DNA of 64,000 nucleotides from Symsagittifera roscoffensis (Eukaryota > Xenacoelomorpha > Acoela > Convolutidae): positions 19,099,872 to 19,163,871 of the forward strand of contig NC_087068.1 of NCBI RefSeq assembly GCF_963678635.1, given 5' to 3'. The notes beneath the pieces are model-generated. The model saw only the letters and a list, made by a program, of their open reading frames with translations. It did not search any database and was not told where the DNA came from. Shown here piece by piece: positions 1-12,400 of this stretch. The stretch's first letter is position 1, and every line of letters starts with the position of its first letter. The translations under genes and the position numbers were made by a program.

Positions 1-3
1 CAG

Positions 4-97
4 TTTGCAGAAGTATCGTTTGGGGCACGATCAGCTTCGATGATTCTTAATCAAGAAGGCAATTGTTACACGATTTGTTGAGCAGGGCTAGAACCTT
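4..97. repeat. 94-bp direct repeat, copy 1 (filled site)
   Basis: This stretch recurs almost unchanged at 5,689-5,782. Here it is followed directly by a terminal-inverted-repeat insertion that starts at 98, while the other copy continues without it. The pair therefore works as a filled-site/empty-site comparison. The repeat probably extends left of the window edge. No coding potential is supported in it. Confidence 0.85.
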
Positions 98-1057
98 CCC
101 GCATCCAAGTTTAGGCGTAAATAATCGATTATAACGGATTATTATGACAATTTTCTGACAATTACAATCGATTATAATTACCAAATTTAGGTCTTTAAGG
201 GATTTATAATTGATTATAATCGTGATATTTTCCAAGAGATTATAATCTCCTATAATCGATTATAATTGATTATAATTGATTATAATTCTTTCTGAAAACC
301 CTTAAAACCAATTATAATCGATTATAATATCTTATTTTGCCGAAATTTTCCTCTATTCGAATTATATCTTATGGGTATTATTTTTGTTTCAATAAGAAAA
401 TCTCTAAAAGAGAGATCTTTTGAACACTTTGGTTCATCTGAACACAAAGAATTAGCACGAAACAAAAGTTTCATAGAGATCCTTTTATATGAGTGGAAAG
501 GTTCTCGCGGTAGATGAAAAATAAATTTTCCGAATCAATCATGAAACTAAATCATTTTGCTGATGTTTTGGTGTTTAAAAAAGCTTAAAATATGCATCAC
601 AAAACAACTTTAATGGTGAAGAAATGAATAAAAAACTTTTAATTTTGAATTAATTGGAAAACTTTAAAAATAGTTTTCTCATTTTTCATAGGAACCAACG
701 TCCACAAAAAGCATAAAATATAAGCAATTTAGATGGAACTTCGAAGACAAAAATGGACAAACAAAAGGGATTATAATCAATTATAATCGATTATAATGGA
801 TTTTTGTGCAAAACTAATGAAATATAAATTTGAATAAAAATAATTGATTATAATCAATTATAGTCGATTATTTTTTTTCGAAAAATTGACGAATAAATAA
901 TCGATTATAATGGATTATAATTAATTATAATTTGATTTTAGAAAGAGAGATTATAATCGATTATTAATTGATTAAAATCGATTGTTCCTCAATTTTAATG
1001 AGACTGGTACTAAAATCGTAATATAACCGATTATTAACGCTTGAAACTGGATGCGGG
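98..1057. mobile_element. AT-rich element with inverted CCCGCATCC ends
   Basis: The left end reads CCCGCATCCAAGTTT and the right end GAAACTGGATGCGGG, an imperfect terminal inverted repeat of about 15 bp. Flanks are AACCTT on the left and TTGGAGAAG on the right. The uninserted copy at 5,775-5,789 reads AACCTTGGAGAAG, so only TT appears duplicated at the target. The interior is non-coding and full of the palindrome ATTATAATCGATTATAAT and its variants. This fits a non-autonomous DNA transposon, but no superfamily can be assigned with confidence because the 2-bp TT target duplication is unusual. Confidence 0.6.
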
Positions 1058-1066
1058 TTGGAGAAG

Positions 1067-1790
1067 CCCGCATCCAAGTTTGGGCGTAAATAATTGATTA
1101 TAATGGATTATTATGATGATTTTTTGACAATTATAATCGATTATAATTACCAAAATTAGGTCTTTAAGGGATTTATAATCGATTATAATCGTGATATTTT
1201 CCAAAAGATTATTATCTCTTATAATCGATTATAATTGATTATAATTGATTATAGTTCTTACTAAAAACCCTTAAAATCAATTATAATCGATTATAATTGA
1301 TTATAATCTCTTATTTTGCCGAAATTTTTTTATATTCGAAATATAACTTATGGGTTATTTTTTTGTGTCATTAAAAAAATCTCTAAAAGAGAGATCTTTT
1401 GAACACTTTGGTTCATCTGAACACAAAGTTATACCACGAAACAAAAGTTTCATAGAGATCCTTTCATATGAGTGGAAAGGTTCTCGCGGTAGATGAAAAA
1501 TAACTTTTCCGAATCAATCATGAAACTAAATCAATCTGCTGATGTTTTTGTGTTTAAAAAAGCTTAAAATATGCTCACAAAACAACTCTAATGGGGAAGA
1601 AATGAAAAAAAAAACTTATAAATTTGAATTGATTGGAAAACTTTAAAAACATTTTTCTCATTTTTCATAGGAACCTATGTACACAAAAAGCATAAAATAT
1701 AAGCAGTTTAGATGCAACTTCGAAGACAAAAATGGACAAACAAAAGGGATTATAATCAATTATAATCAATTATAATGGATTTTTGTGCAA
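1067..1790. mobile_element. Second, partial copy of the CCCGCATCC element
   Basis: The sequence restarts with CCCGCATCCAAGTTTGGGCG nine bases after the right end of the first copy and follows it closely for about 720 bp, ending where both read GGATTTTTGTGCAA. No matching right terminus is seen, so this copy is truncated or was replaced at its 3' side. The same ATTATAAT-type palindromes fill it. Confidence 0.65.
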
Positions 1791-2969
1791 TTTTTTGTAC
1801 CCATGAGTTGTAAAAGTGTGGTTAATAGTTTAAAATTTTTTATTTGCTTTCTTCAAGAGGACGGCCTCATCATTTAGTTGTTGATATTTTGCCATCCGTT
1901 TGCCACCAAACTGTTTTTTTTAATCTTTAAGGCAGAATGTTTACTACAGAGACACTTTATACCGTTGCATCTAAGTTCCATCGAATCCACACACGTTCTT
2001 TTTTGTCGTATTTTATTCTGAGTCTTCAAGTACGAGGAACGAGGGATGAAAATGATCTATAAAATGTCGACAATCATTCTTTGAGTTTTACTCGATTCAG
2101 CTTGCTTATTGGAAGAAATCGATGGGTAAAACCAGGGAAGTCAAATAAAAAAAATTTTCATGTGTATTTGGTTTCATTCAAATTTGTTCATTCACTAAAT
2201 TTGCCAAATACATTATTTAAGAGTTCCAACTCACTCATTTTGGCGTACTTTAAAATGACGAATGCTTCTGTGATTGGCTGTTTGCGCTCTATAGTTGACT
2301 TTAGAAGACTTTCTTCAGAGAAACATTTCATCGCATTATTGAATCGCTTGCAGAATTGTCTGTCAACTTGAGTAGTATTTCATGCACCATATGAGGGGGG
2401 TTCAATTACTCAGGGAAATACAGTAAGCTACAAAATAGGTTTTACTAAGGTTAAAGATGAACAGTTTATGATTTCAGTGATAAATTTTAAAATTTGATGG
2501 CTATGTGTATGCCTTTTCTGAGATAGTCATTAACTCAGACGTTTTGCCCTGTTTTACTATTGAGTATTCAGATGCAATGTTCTAGGATAGTCAAAAAAAT
2601 GTTTGTGTGCCAGGGTTAAAACAGATTAAAAAATTTCGGTTTTTTGAGGTTTTGTCAAAAAATTCCAATTTTTGCAACGTTTTTTGAGCACGAGTTACTT
2701 ATTTGTAAAGAAATTGTGATTCACAACAGGTAGAAAGAAAAATAAGTTCTATAACTTATGTTTTAGTATCAAAAAGAGAAAAAAGTGACAGTTTTTGAAG
2801 TTATTGCAAAAAAATTGAATTTGGTCGGCTCTGTTATGTCAAAAATTTTCATTTACCAAGAGTTTTGATCTAAGGTTTGGGACTGGATCTAATGGTTGTG
2901 AATATTCATCTTTTCATTTCCGTGTGATCGTAGGCCGCAAACCTCTTGTCTTTTTCCAAATCTAATTTT
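1791..2969. other. AT-rich spacer, no gene seen
   Basis: There is no supported gene here. The short open frames have biased, low-complexity composition and no recognisable domain. A-rich and T-rich tracts dominate from about 2,600 to 2,850. Confidence 0.6.
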
Positions 2970-3417
2970 TCAGTTCGTTGCCTTTTCCCATCCACCCGTA
3001 GAGACCAGGAATAAACGTGCTCGATAAAATGCGACACTGGTGTATTCTCTAAATGATTGTACATATTGTAAAATTGATTGTTGGATTTCTTTTTTTTTTA
3101 GAATTTTTTCATAACTATTCACGGGCTTGCGTTCTGTTCCCGAACGTCTAACATCCCCCATAGAACTAGTGCTCATTGGTCTCATAGTCTTATTCTTGAG
3201 TAATTCATGCAAGTTATCAGGTCGTAAAGCCCTCTAAAAACCGAACTGTTGTTGCTCGTCTAGAAGCCAGTTCGCATCTTGTATCAGGTACTGAAAAAAC
3301 ACCGAGGGACTCCTCCCATCCACCATAATCACCCCAACATTGTCAGCACACCAACATTGTCATGTCCAACCTATGGACATATGGTTTTTGTACCTTCTCC
3401 ATAGGCTGGGCTTAGAC

Positions 3418-4080
3418 CTAGTCCACAGCAGCGCACTGGATCTGTTTGACGTGTTCGTTGGTGGTGGATTTGCCGTAGCAGTTGTTCTCGAATTTGCCTA
3501 AGTAAGTGGCGCCATAGGTGGACTTACTATGGACTTTCTGGGCTTCTAAGCCAAGTGCAATCCAAGGAAAACCTCCGAGCTGTCCCACAGGAGCTCTTCC
3601 ACACCTATCTTTCACACCAAAACTAGGGTTTAAGCTTGAATCAGTTTCTAGTCTAACGGGTCCCAGATGACCCACGGGTTGCTCAGGCAGGTACAACATC
3701 AGTTTCGATTCAACTCACCATAAAGTGCCCGCGTCCACCAATTAAGCCTACAATTATTTCTTCTTCATTTCAAACTCATCATTAACCCACTTCCTACCTT
3801 GTGGTATTCGAAATGAATCCAACTTCTCGCCATATTGCGTTGGTTGGCCATTCTTATCTCCCCAGGCATCAGGTTGAGTGTGGTCGGCTTGCATTTGTCA
3901 AGTCAGTCGAGTCATTAGAAACCCGATCCTCATACGGATTTCAACCCAAGGCTTCTCTGACTTCCCGGTGAAAGTGCTCTTAATTTTACTCCCGAATTGG
4001 CCGCCCGGACAAGTTTTTGTCTCCAGATGAGCACTCTTAGTCCAACCTAAAGCTCGGTTGGGACTTAAAAAATTGAACAC
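3418..4080 (-). other. Possible host exons (weak)
   Basis: Two short minus-strand frames (4,080-3,898 and 3,699-3,418) have more balanced composition than their AT-rich surroundings. The second contains CGRAPVGQLGGFPWIALGLE, which loosely recalls the activation region of chymotrypsin-like serine proteases (Cys, then FPW-x-AL). A GTAAGT donor-like site follows a short way downstream in the sense direction, inside the word CATAGTAAGT. No catalytic His, Asp or Ser block can be seen nearby, so the resemblance may be chance. It could be an exon of a host gene, a gene remnant, or neither. Confidence 0.15.
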
Positions 4081-4676
4081 GATTCAGTGCGACTTTAAGG
4101 ACTGATAGTTCTCCCCTGAGTGAGTGGAATTGTTTCTTCCTGGTGTTATTTGCAAGACGTCTTCTCTCTGGAATCGAGAGGACTCACTGACGCACGACTG
4201 ACCAGAAATCCTGCTCGACCTGATGGCTGGGTATCAACATTGGACTCATCTCTGTCCTTTGATTAATCGTGAGCCTCCGCATGGTCCCAGTCTATTCATA
4301 ATTCGCGCTCTAAATTTCAATCTAGAGCAACTCACGAAGTTTATGGATGAGTTTTGGGGTTCTTTTCATTTCTAGTTGAACATTTAGATGTTACCATGGC
4401 TCATGCTACAAAAAAATTAAGCGCAGCTGCAGGTCTATTGGGACTGGATTGTCCTCTGCCGGTGTTTTTTATTTTTACAGTCTTTTCGACTCAAAACAGG
4501 CATCATTTGCTGCATCGGGTATGTTTTGTCCACATAACTTTTAAAAAAGTTTAAATAAATTTATTTGTATGTATGTGTGTATGTAATTTTGTATGTTGGT
4601 TACTGTGTATGTATTTATATATGTAAGTATGTATGTATATAAGTAATTTTGTATTTAAGTACGTATATATATACTT
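4081..4676. other. Spacer ending in a TATG/TA-rich microsatellite
   Basis: No gene is supported. From about 4,558 to 4,675 the sequence is an imperfect (TATG)n/(TA)n microsatellite. It leads into the palindrome that starts at 4,677. Confidence 0.6.
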
Positions 4677-4859
4677 AAAAATTTTAGGGTCGGTCGGGCA
4701 AAAATGGATTTCTGAAAAAGTATCAAAGGGGGGACCCTTTGGGTCGGCAGGGGGTCGAATCCCTGAGGGGGGGCGTCCGCCCCCCCCGCCCCCTTCCTAA
4801 ATCCGCCCCTGATTGATACCTATATTCATTCAAACTTTCAAGGCTGAACGCATATATAT

Positions 4860-4895
<36 letters not shown>

Positions 4896-5076
4896 GCGTT
4901 CAGCCTTGAAAGTTTGAATGAATATAGGTATCAATCAGGGGCGGATTTAGGAAGGGGGCGGGGGGGGGGGGGGCGGACGCCCCCCCTCAGGGATTCGACC
5001 CCCTGCCGACCCAAAGGGTCCCCCCTTTGATACTTTTTCAGAAATCCATTTTTGCCCGACCGACCCTAAAATTTTT
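4677..5076. repeat. 400-bp near-perfect palindrome with (TA)n centre
   Basis: The left arm begins AAAAATTTTAGGGTCGG and the right arm ends CCGACCCTAAAATTTTT. Arms are about 180 bp each and pair almost completely, with a (TA)n spacer centred near 4,877. They differ mainly in poly-G/poly-C length. The right arm is the left part of the MITE at 4,936-5,374 plus about 40 bp of its flank, so the palindrome is an inverted duplication that took in part of an element and its neighbouring DNA. Confidence 0.85.
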
Positions 5077-5374
5077 CTAAAGGCGCCTTTGGCGCCAATA
5101 TTTACTAATTTTGAGGGGGAGCGCGCGCCAAAAAAAACGCAATTTTTTTGTCAAAATTTTTCAAAAAGTGCCCAAAAACGGCTTTTTTGACTGTTTTTTC
5201 AAAAATTTGCCTGCGGCGCAGAAGTTTTTGCAAAATTAAGGGGAAAACACTGCTTTGGGAGAGCTCGAAAAATCAATTTGGTCGACCTAAAAAAAAAAAA
5301 AAGGTCGTCTAAATTTTCGAATTTTTTTAAAAATCCGCCCCCCCCCCCTCGAGAAAATCCTAGATCCGCCCCTG
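4936..5374. mobile_element. hAT-like MITE with CAGGGGCGGAT ends
   Basis: The left end reads CAGGGGCGGATTTAGGA and the right end is the complement of CAGGGGCGGATCTAGGA. This type of terminal inverted repeat is typical of non-autonomous hAT-like elements in invertebrates. GGTATCAAT lies immediately left (4,927-4,935) and again two bases past the right end (5,377-5,385), consistent with a target-site duplication of about 8-9 bp. No transposase is encoded. The interior holds poly-G/C and A/T tracts. Confidence 0.7.
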
Positions 5375-5385
5375 CTGGTATCAAT

Positions 5386-5688
5386 ACAAAGTAGCTCAAA
5401 AACAATAGACGCTTTGGGCAAAAGTATTTCTGCAAAAAACAAATTTTTTCTTGTTTTCAGGCTTCTCGGTTTTTGAAAAGCTGGGGTCCAAATAATTAGA
5501 AACCATTTGGTTTAATTGTAAACTGCGAAAAAAACGCGATTCTCGGTTTATCAATATCGACGTACAAATTTGGACTATATAAAACCAGACAGATGCTTTT
5601 CCGATGAATATTAACAGAAACAAATCTGAACTGGACGATGAAAGTTATTTGAACGTAGACATTACGTCTAATTTTTTCTGGAACCCAA
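5386..5688. other. Spacer, no gene seen
   Basis: AT-rich sequence between the MITE and the second copy of the 94-bp repeat. No domain or RNA gene is recognisable. Confidence 0.5.
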
Positions 5689-5782
5689 TTTGCAAAAGTA
5701 TCGTTTGGGGCACGATCAGCTTCGATGATTCTTAATCAAGAAGGCAATTGTTACACGATTTGTTGAGCAGGGCTAGAACCTT
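5689..5782. repeat. 94-bp direct repeat, copy 2 (empty site)
   Basis: It matches 4-97 almost base for base and then runs on into GGAGAAGG without the insertion seen at 98. It shows the pre-insertion arrangement of the CCCGCATCC element. The element therefore inserted after the 94-bp segment was duplicated, or into only one of the two copies. Confidence 0.85.
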
Positions 5783-7097
5783 GGAGAAGGATCGTTTTAT
5801 TTTGTCTTTTACCTGAATAAACACTAATCGAATTAAATTTGTTGTTGGAAATTGATATCATGTTTTTGATGTACTTTATTTCATTGTCTTTTTATAGAGA
5901 CAACTTTTTCCGTTTTTACCAACTGTCAGAAAAACGGCTGCGGTTTTTGAACAGTTTTGTTCTATTTTTTATCTGACCAATTATTGTTAAAAAGTAATGG
6001 CTGCTATAATTAGTTTTTGTCATTGTTTTAATCGATACTAATGATTTTTTTATAGCAATTATTCAGAACTTCCTTGGTCGCACCTAGTATTCTTAAGCTA
6101 ACTTCGCTATAAAAAGAAAGATAAAATAACAAAACATTTTTTCGCTTATTTTTTTTTCAATTTCCCTGTTAATGACAAGATCCAGCCTGATCACCATGAT
6201 TGCTATTCGTAACATATTGTTTTATCTTGATTTTTCTTTATTTATTATGATTCTTTTTTCCAATAATATCATAGCAATAACCACGATTGGTACGAAAAAT
6301 TATGTCCGGTTTTATAATTATGATAGTTATCATGTTGGACATTAAAAATTTAGGATCATGGTAATTTAGGTCATTTTTTATATTATGTTTTTTAATACGA
6401 TTGTGATAAGTTTTCTTAACTTGATGACATGTAGAACGACTGTTTTTAATTTATAATTGCAACTGTATTCATTATGATTAATGTAACAGTTTCAATTGTG
6501 ATGGATACACTTTCTGAATAATAACATTGGATAACTTTTAGATTTTTCTGTTGCTACCTTGTTTTTTAATCAGCATCCTCATGGTCTTCTAAGTTTTTCA
6601 ACTAAAGGTTAAATGATCAGTATGTTTATCAAGCTTTTATTTAGAGGGCCGCAAGTTTTTTATCGGACGAATTAGTCTAATCAAGAGCATTCTAATGCAG
6701 TCCTAAAATCCATCCGTGTTAAAATTAACTGTCAAATCAATCCGTGTCCAATTGTTTACCTAACTTGCATCTTCGAATAGCGTCGAGAGATCTACGGCTA
6801 TATAAAAATCAGTGGAACAGTCATCAAAAGAAAAAAAAAAGAAATCATATTCAAAAATGAATTCTAATCCTTATTAACCAAAAACTCATCTTAAGAATTG
6901 TAGATGTGATATTCGTGAAAGTTATCATAACAATCCTCAAAATCATTACAAAAAGTAATAACTAATTGAAAATTTTAGTGCATACACAAAACAATCCAAT
7001 ACAAAACAGTCCAATAGAAAATAGTCCAAAAAAATTATGTATTGAAGGAAAAAAACAGTCCAATACAAAGCAGTTTCTATATAATATATTAATAGGC
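5783..7097. other. AT-rich spacer, no gene seen
   Basis: About 1.3 kb of AT-rich DNA with no supported reading frame, RNA gene or repeat end. Confidence 0.55.
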
Positions 7098-7530
7098 AAC
7101 ATACATTCATCCATACTTACATACAAACATACATAAACACAATATAAATAAAAACATTCTTTCATACAAACATACATACATTCATACATACATACATAAC
7201 ATACATACATACATACATACATACATACATACATACATACATACATACATACATACATACATACATACAATCATACATACATATATACATACATACAAAC
7301 AAACATACATAGATACATACATACATAGAAACATACTTAAAACGAAAGCACGTACATAGCTGTATAAAAGCAAACATATACTGAGATACAGACAAACATG
7401 CATACATGCATACATCTTATATGAATACATACTCACAGTTATACATACATACATACATACATACATACATACATACATACATACATACATACATACATAC
7501 ATACATACATACATACATACATACATACAT

Positions 7531-7575
<45 letters not shown>

Positions 7576-7669
7576 AACAAACATACATACATAAAAACAA
7601 ACAAAATTACAATACATACATTCCTACATACATATATACATTCATACATTCATACATTTATGTGCATAC

Positions 7670-7730
<61 letters not shown>

Positions 7731-8030
7731 GATAAATTTTAACAAACATATATACATACATACATACATACGTCTTTACATTTGTACATACAAACATATA
7801 TACATACATGCAAATATACATACCTACATACATACATACAAACATACATACATACATGCATACATAGATACATACATACATACAAACAGACTAACACACT
7901 ACAAATATCCATCCTTAAATGGATATAAGTACACAATCATATGCACTAGTGGATACATACGTAAATAAATACACACGTACATTCATCTGTACGTACATAC
8001 ACAAATACATACACATATACGAGCAGGCAT
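7098..8030. repeat. (CATA)n / (TA)n microsatellite field
   Basis: Long runs of the tetramer CATA (clean blocks near 7,196-7,270 and 7,441-7,532) alternate with (TA)n tracts near 7,534-7,574 and 7,672-7,724 and with degenerate CATACAAACATA units. All open frames here translate the tetramer (MYVC or HTYI repeats) and are not genes. The right edge stops almost exactly where homology to fossil element C starts, at about 8,040. Confidence 0.95.
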
Positions 8031-8039
8031 TCGTGTTAT

Positions 8040-11000
8040 TTGTCTCTAAACCTCTCCGGGAAAGCCCGAAAACTTTTTCTCAACAACTCGTTCAATTTTT
8101 CCGACAATTTCGCCAAGCGCTCTTACTTGGGTACCGAGAAGACTTATCGATCAAGGCTTGCTGAGTTTTCAAGTCAAGCACCACCATTTGTGAAGAATAT
8201 CTGCTGTTCAGTACGGTGCAGAACTGGATTTCACCGTATACTTCGTGCCAGCTGACCTATGATAACCTGCACTGTTTTTCACGAGCCTTTACTCTCAAAC
8301 TCTATACATACCTATGTCTCAACTGCTTCTAGCCAACATCCAATCTTCTTTCTGCGCCTTTTGTAGTGTTCCAGGGAACACTTCCACAACCAAGGCTGTT
8401 ACCAGCTCGTGCGCCTGTTTCAGGCGTTCCAATGTTGACCATGCTATACTTTCTCCAGGCGGTTTTTATATTCGCCTCTGTCACCACGTGGCAGTCGGCA
8501 ATCTTTTTTCTCTCGCCTTTGTCCGAGATACTGAGTTTTCCGTAAAATATCACAAAGTGACGATGTTATTTTCTTATGTCTTCAAGCGCAGACCCGCCCC
8601 ACGCGTGAGTCCTTCCAGTCAACAACAAGCGGCCAGACCTTTCTCCGTTCAATTAACAAGGGAGTTTCTCTCAGATGGCTACGTGGATGGTGTTTTGTCC
8701 CGTTTTATTGTCGTCAAGCGATGGATCACGGCCAGATCAAGCAAGTTTTCGTCGATAATCAATTCCGTCTTCACATCGGCGGTTACATCCCATATCAGTC
8801 CCGCATTTGTATTCCGACACCATGAAGTTTTCATGAGTTCCCACATCGTCACCACGCTAGAGTTCAAGGGACCGTCCCTTGAACCACAAGGGACCGTCCC
8901 AAAGCTCTGAATTTGATCCAGTTCGGAACCGACGGTTTGACCAGTCGCTCTTCCAGTTTCAGGACCAGCCGCAAAAGCTCAGTTGCAGTTGCAGTCAAAA
9001 TGTTTATCAATCGCACTCGCTCTACCCAGAAGTCGAGAGAAATGGCTTGCTCAAAGCTTCTTTAGCATCTTTTTCACTGAGAGGAATTGCATTTTCAGAA
9101 CATTTGAATTGGTTTTAGTTTCTTCAGCGTCACGTTCTCTTGGGAGCTTTGGCTCCTACCAAATATTTCACGGCTTACTCGCAATTTCTTGTTCGAGCAC
9201 CTTCGTATCTCCTCTTACTTACGGTAGATCACATCGTTCAAGTCTGCGAAGTCACTTGGATCTGCATATCCTAGGAGAGTTCCAATAAGGCTCTCAACGA
9301 TGTTCCTTCAACATTAAACCTAACACGATCCACCACAAACCTAACAAAGCAGAGAGCGTCTTTTATCTTGCTCCTCGCTACTGTGGAACCACCCTTCCCA
9401 ATCAACGCGCGCATGATTTCCATTAACTCCAATAAGTTTTTCTCGTTTTGGATTTGTCGCCAGTTTTGTATTCGACTTTCCATATGTTCATCAGATACCA
9501 CGCAAATTTCACCTCGGATTCCGTCCTCACACATGAAAAGGTCAGATATGCCGTCACTGTTGACGGTCCAATAATGGTTACGTCGAATTATTTCTGGAGT
9601 ATGGTCTTCCGGGCAGCCTTTACCAGCTGCTACAATCCCTTCTCATTCGCCTCAATTGTCATAAAAGTGTCATACTTTTTTCGCTATAGATTGGATCCTG
9701 CCACCAGCTTCTGTAGCTTTTTTTGCATGGCTTGTAAGTCAAGCCAAGCCGTCAGGTACTCTCTTGCGGAAAACCTTGCTTTCAACATTTCTAGATATCT
9801 GCCGGCAGAGTCGCTGATGTTGATCGAGTCCGGTACCGCGTTTGGACTATACTCGACCCTGTCGAGTTGTTCATCCATCTTCTCATGTGCAATATAGATC
9901 TGAAAAGGGTGAAATTAATAACACTTACACACTGACTGATGACTTCCAATTCAAGTTTCGTGTCCGCCAGCGTCACTGATGACACCAGTTCAAACAATAA
10001 GATAGGTAGTATCTCATTTTATTTTATTTTGCTTCTACGAAGGCTTCACTATCTCCTCGTACAGTCTCAGGAGAGGACTTCATAGCCAAGTAGGGGTTTG
10101 TCGTGCTAAGTTTGGATTTCATTAGTCTTATTTTGTTCTTCTGATAGGCTGGTCCGAAGAGCTCAGACCGTCGAATTCGGTGGGCTCTAGTATTGCTCTA
10201 AAAATTTACGCATAATCGGCTGATTCAATCCCACCTTATCACGTAATGAGTTTTATATAGCCTTATCACATGCCAAGTCCTCTGCACGAATGCTTCTCGG
10301 TTTCAAGACACTCCCGTTTTTCTCTCGTATTCTGTCTGTGAACGCTCCCACTCTCCTTTCGGCAAGATGCCCAGGAAAAAAAACTTCAAGGTTTTTTGGA
10401 TTCTCCTTCTTCGCGGTGATTTATGGAACTTGCTTGCGTACCTCTCGCTAAAGACTCTTCTTCTAGGGAAATCGGTCCCACCGGAGGTTTCTTGGTGGGG
10501 GACACGAACGATGATGGTGTCGTTAGCATTAGAAGTTCATCACTTTTTTGTCTCCACCATCCACGGAATCATCCTCTGTCTGGTCTGTCTCTTCTGTATC
10601 ATCATGATCCTTTTTTGGATCATCTGGCTTCGGATCAGATCTAGAGGGTCCCTAGCGCATATCAACACCTCTGCCCTACCGATCCAGGACATGCAGGTCA
10701 ACCGCATGGTAAAGTAGTCCATCATTTATGCGCTCGTTCCGAGGGGGATATCTGGTTTCCTAGATGGTATGGCTTTTATCTTTTTACGGCTCCATTCTTC
10801 AGAAAAAGTAGACTCGATCGTGTACAGAGCGCCTACTTTCTTGCTGATAAATCTTCGTTTCACGCCTTAACTTGATTACTGCATGCTCTCTTCGACATCC
10901 GCTGTCACGAGTTTTCCACTGTCACGAGTTTTCTTAGTCCAATTATTAGGGCCAACGGGTCGATCCCCGTCATAAGGGCCAAAACCGTCAACAAGGGCAT

Positions 11001-12400
11001 GCCTTTGCATCTCTTGTACCGTCTCTTGTCATCGGCGGGACTGATTTACCTGTCAAGCTTCGATTCTTGCAGTAGGTTTTGTAACGAAGCGTTCTCAGTT
11101 TCCGATACAATGATATCTCTAATGATGCATTAAAGTCTCTTCTTGATCCTCTTCTGTCGATCCTCCTGTTTGGAGCAGTGCTCGCTACATCGTTTCATCC
11201 TTCAGAGAGCAAAGTTTTAATGGCATACACAAACTGAAGGGATTTTGGCAGCGAAGCACGGCCTGAAGATCACACGAAGATAATTCGAACGATTCTCCTC
11301 GTGAAGCACTTCTTATCGAATCGTGTTCATTCTTCAGGGTAGACAAGAGCGTGTGCGGATTGCTTCTCCCATTACTCGCGAGCAGTAATTGTCCCGTCAA
11401 AAGGGCTTTGCAGATGGTCGCTCGCGCCAGCTTTAATGACAACCTCTGGATCCCTGCGGACTACTTGTTGTACACTTATGACCAATCCAAATGACACGTT
11501 GGGTGCCGTCTCAAAAACCATGTCTGCCCAAAATTAAGCACGAGGTGTGTACAAGTAGTCTGAGCTTCTTACAAAAAGACTCTTTCTGTTGATGTCCGGC
11601 GTTCATAGGAAGCACTTAGACTACCTCCCTTTGGTGATTCTTAATGACCTTTTTTTCACGTGACTTTCCATCGGATTCGTCCGAGGATAGTCCCTCGGAT
11701 ACTCGCCGGGAATTTAACCTGGTGATTAAGAGAACTGACCGTACATTTGATAATGTTTGTAATAGAGCATGTTTTCCACAAGAAACGTGCCTTTTTGAGT
11801 CGACGGCAATTTTTCCCTTAAAATCAAACAAACGTTTGGAGTGAAATCTGCGTTCAAAATTGTCGATCCCAGAATGCCAAAGCCCAACGGAGGTACACTA
11901 GAATGAATCTATTGTGACATTTATTTTTGGGATCCCGTCCTAATCGTGAGACATTTTGCCAGGTGCTCCTCGAGTCTCGCTTTGAAGCTTGACTTTGGAT
12001 TTGCACAGCAATCTTTTTCCATGGGGTTGTTGCTAGACATCATTGCCTTCTTATTTTGCTTGACCAGAGAAGACTATTCTCCTTTGCGAGGGTTGCTATT
12101 TTTTTCTGACTTCGATGAACTTTCAGATAACAACATTTCTCCAGTGTTCGTCATGGAGCTTTTCAATTCCATTCTTTCTTACATTTTTTCTTTTTGTCGT
12201 CTTTTTCGCTCAGACTCATAATCGGACTCTCCGATCTTTTCTTGTCCATGAAGCTCCGATTGGATCAGTGTCTCTTCTCCTTCCTCGAAAATGTTCAGAT
12301 TGAGACAGGTTAGCTGCACCTGTATTAGCGTTTCGCCCTCCAACACTATCCACTCATCTTTTACTCATTAAAACCACTTGAAGATCACGCTTTTCTCATT
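8040..12400 (-). mobile_element. Element C: decayed accessory block of the A/B retroelement family
   Basis: Minus-strand pieces match the accessory block of element B in the same order. VVTMWELMKTSWC near 8.8 kb corresponds to MAVWELMRPSWC of B. DALCFVRFVVDRV near 9.4 kb matches DALCFIRFLIEQI. SAREYLTAWLDLQAMQ near 9.8 kb matches SARGYVMALEDEKAM. DNA-level similarity to the B region around 58.2-58.4 kb is seen near 10.9-11.1 kb. The copy is heavily broken and more diverged than A or B, hence probably the oldest. No LTR or pol part was recognised, so it may be a fragment. Confidence 0.6.

Noticed and set aside
98-1790. The two 720-bp direct repeats as a pair of LTRs
   Set aside because: The first copy has inverted ends and an empty site for itself alone. 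The gap between the shared parts is too short for an internal region, and the ends are not TG...CA.
6962-7936. Several open frames with MYVC or HTYI repeats on both strands
   Set aside because: They are translations of (CATA)n and (TA)n microsatellites. Three frames and both strands are open for the same reason.
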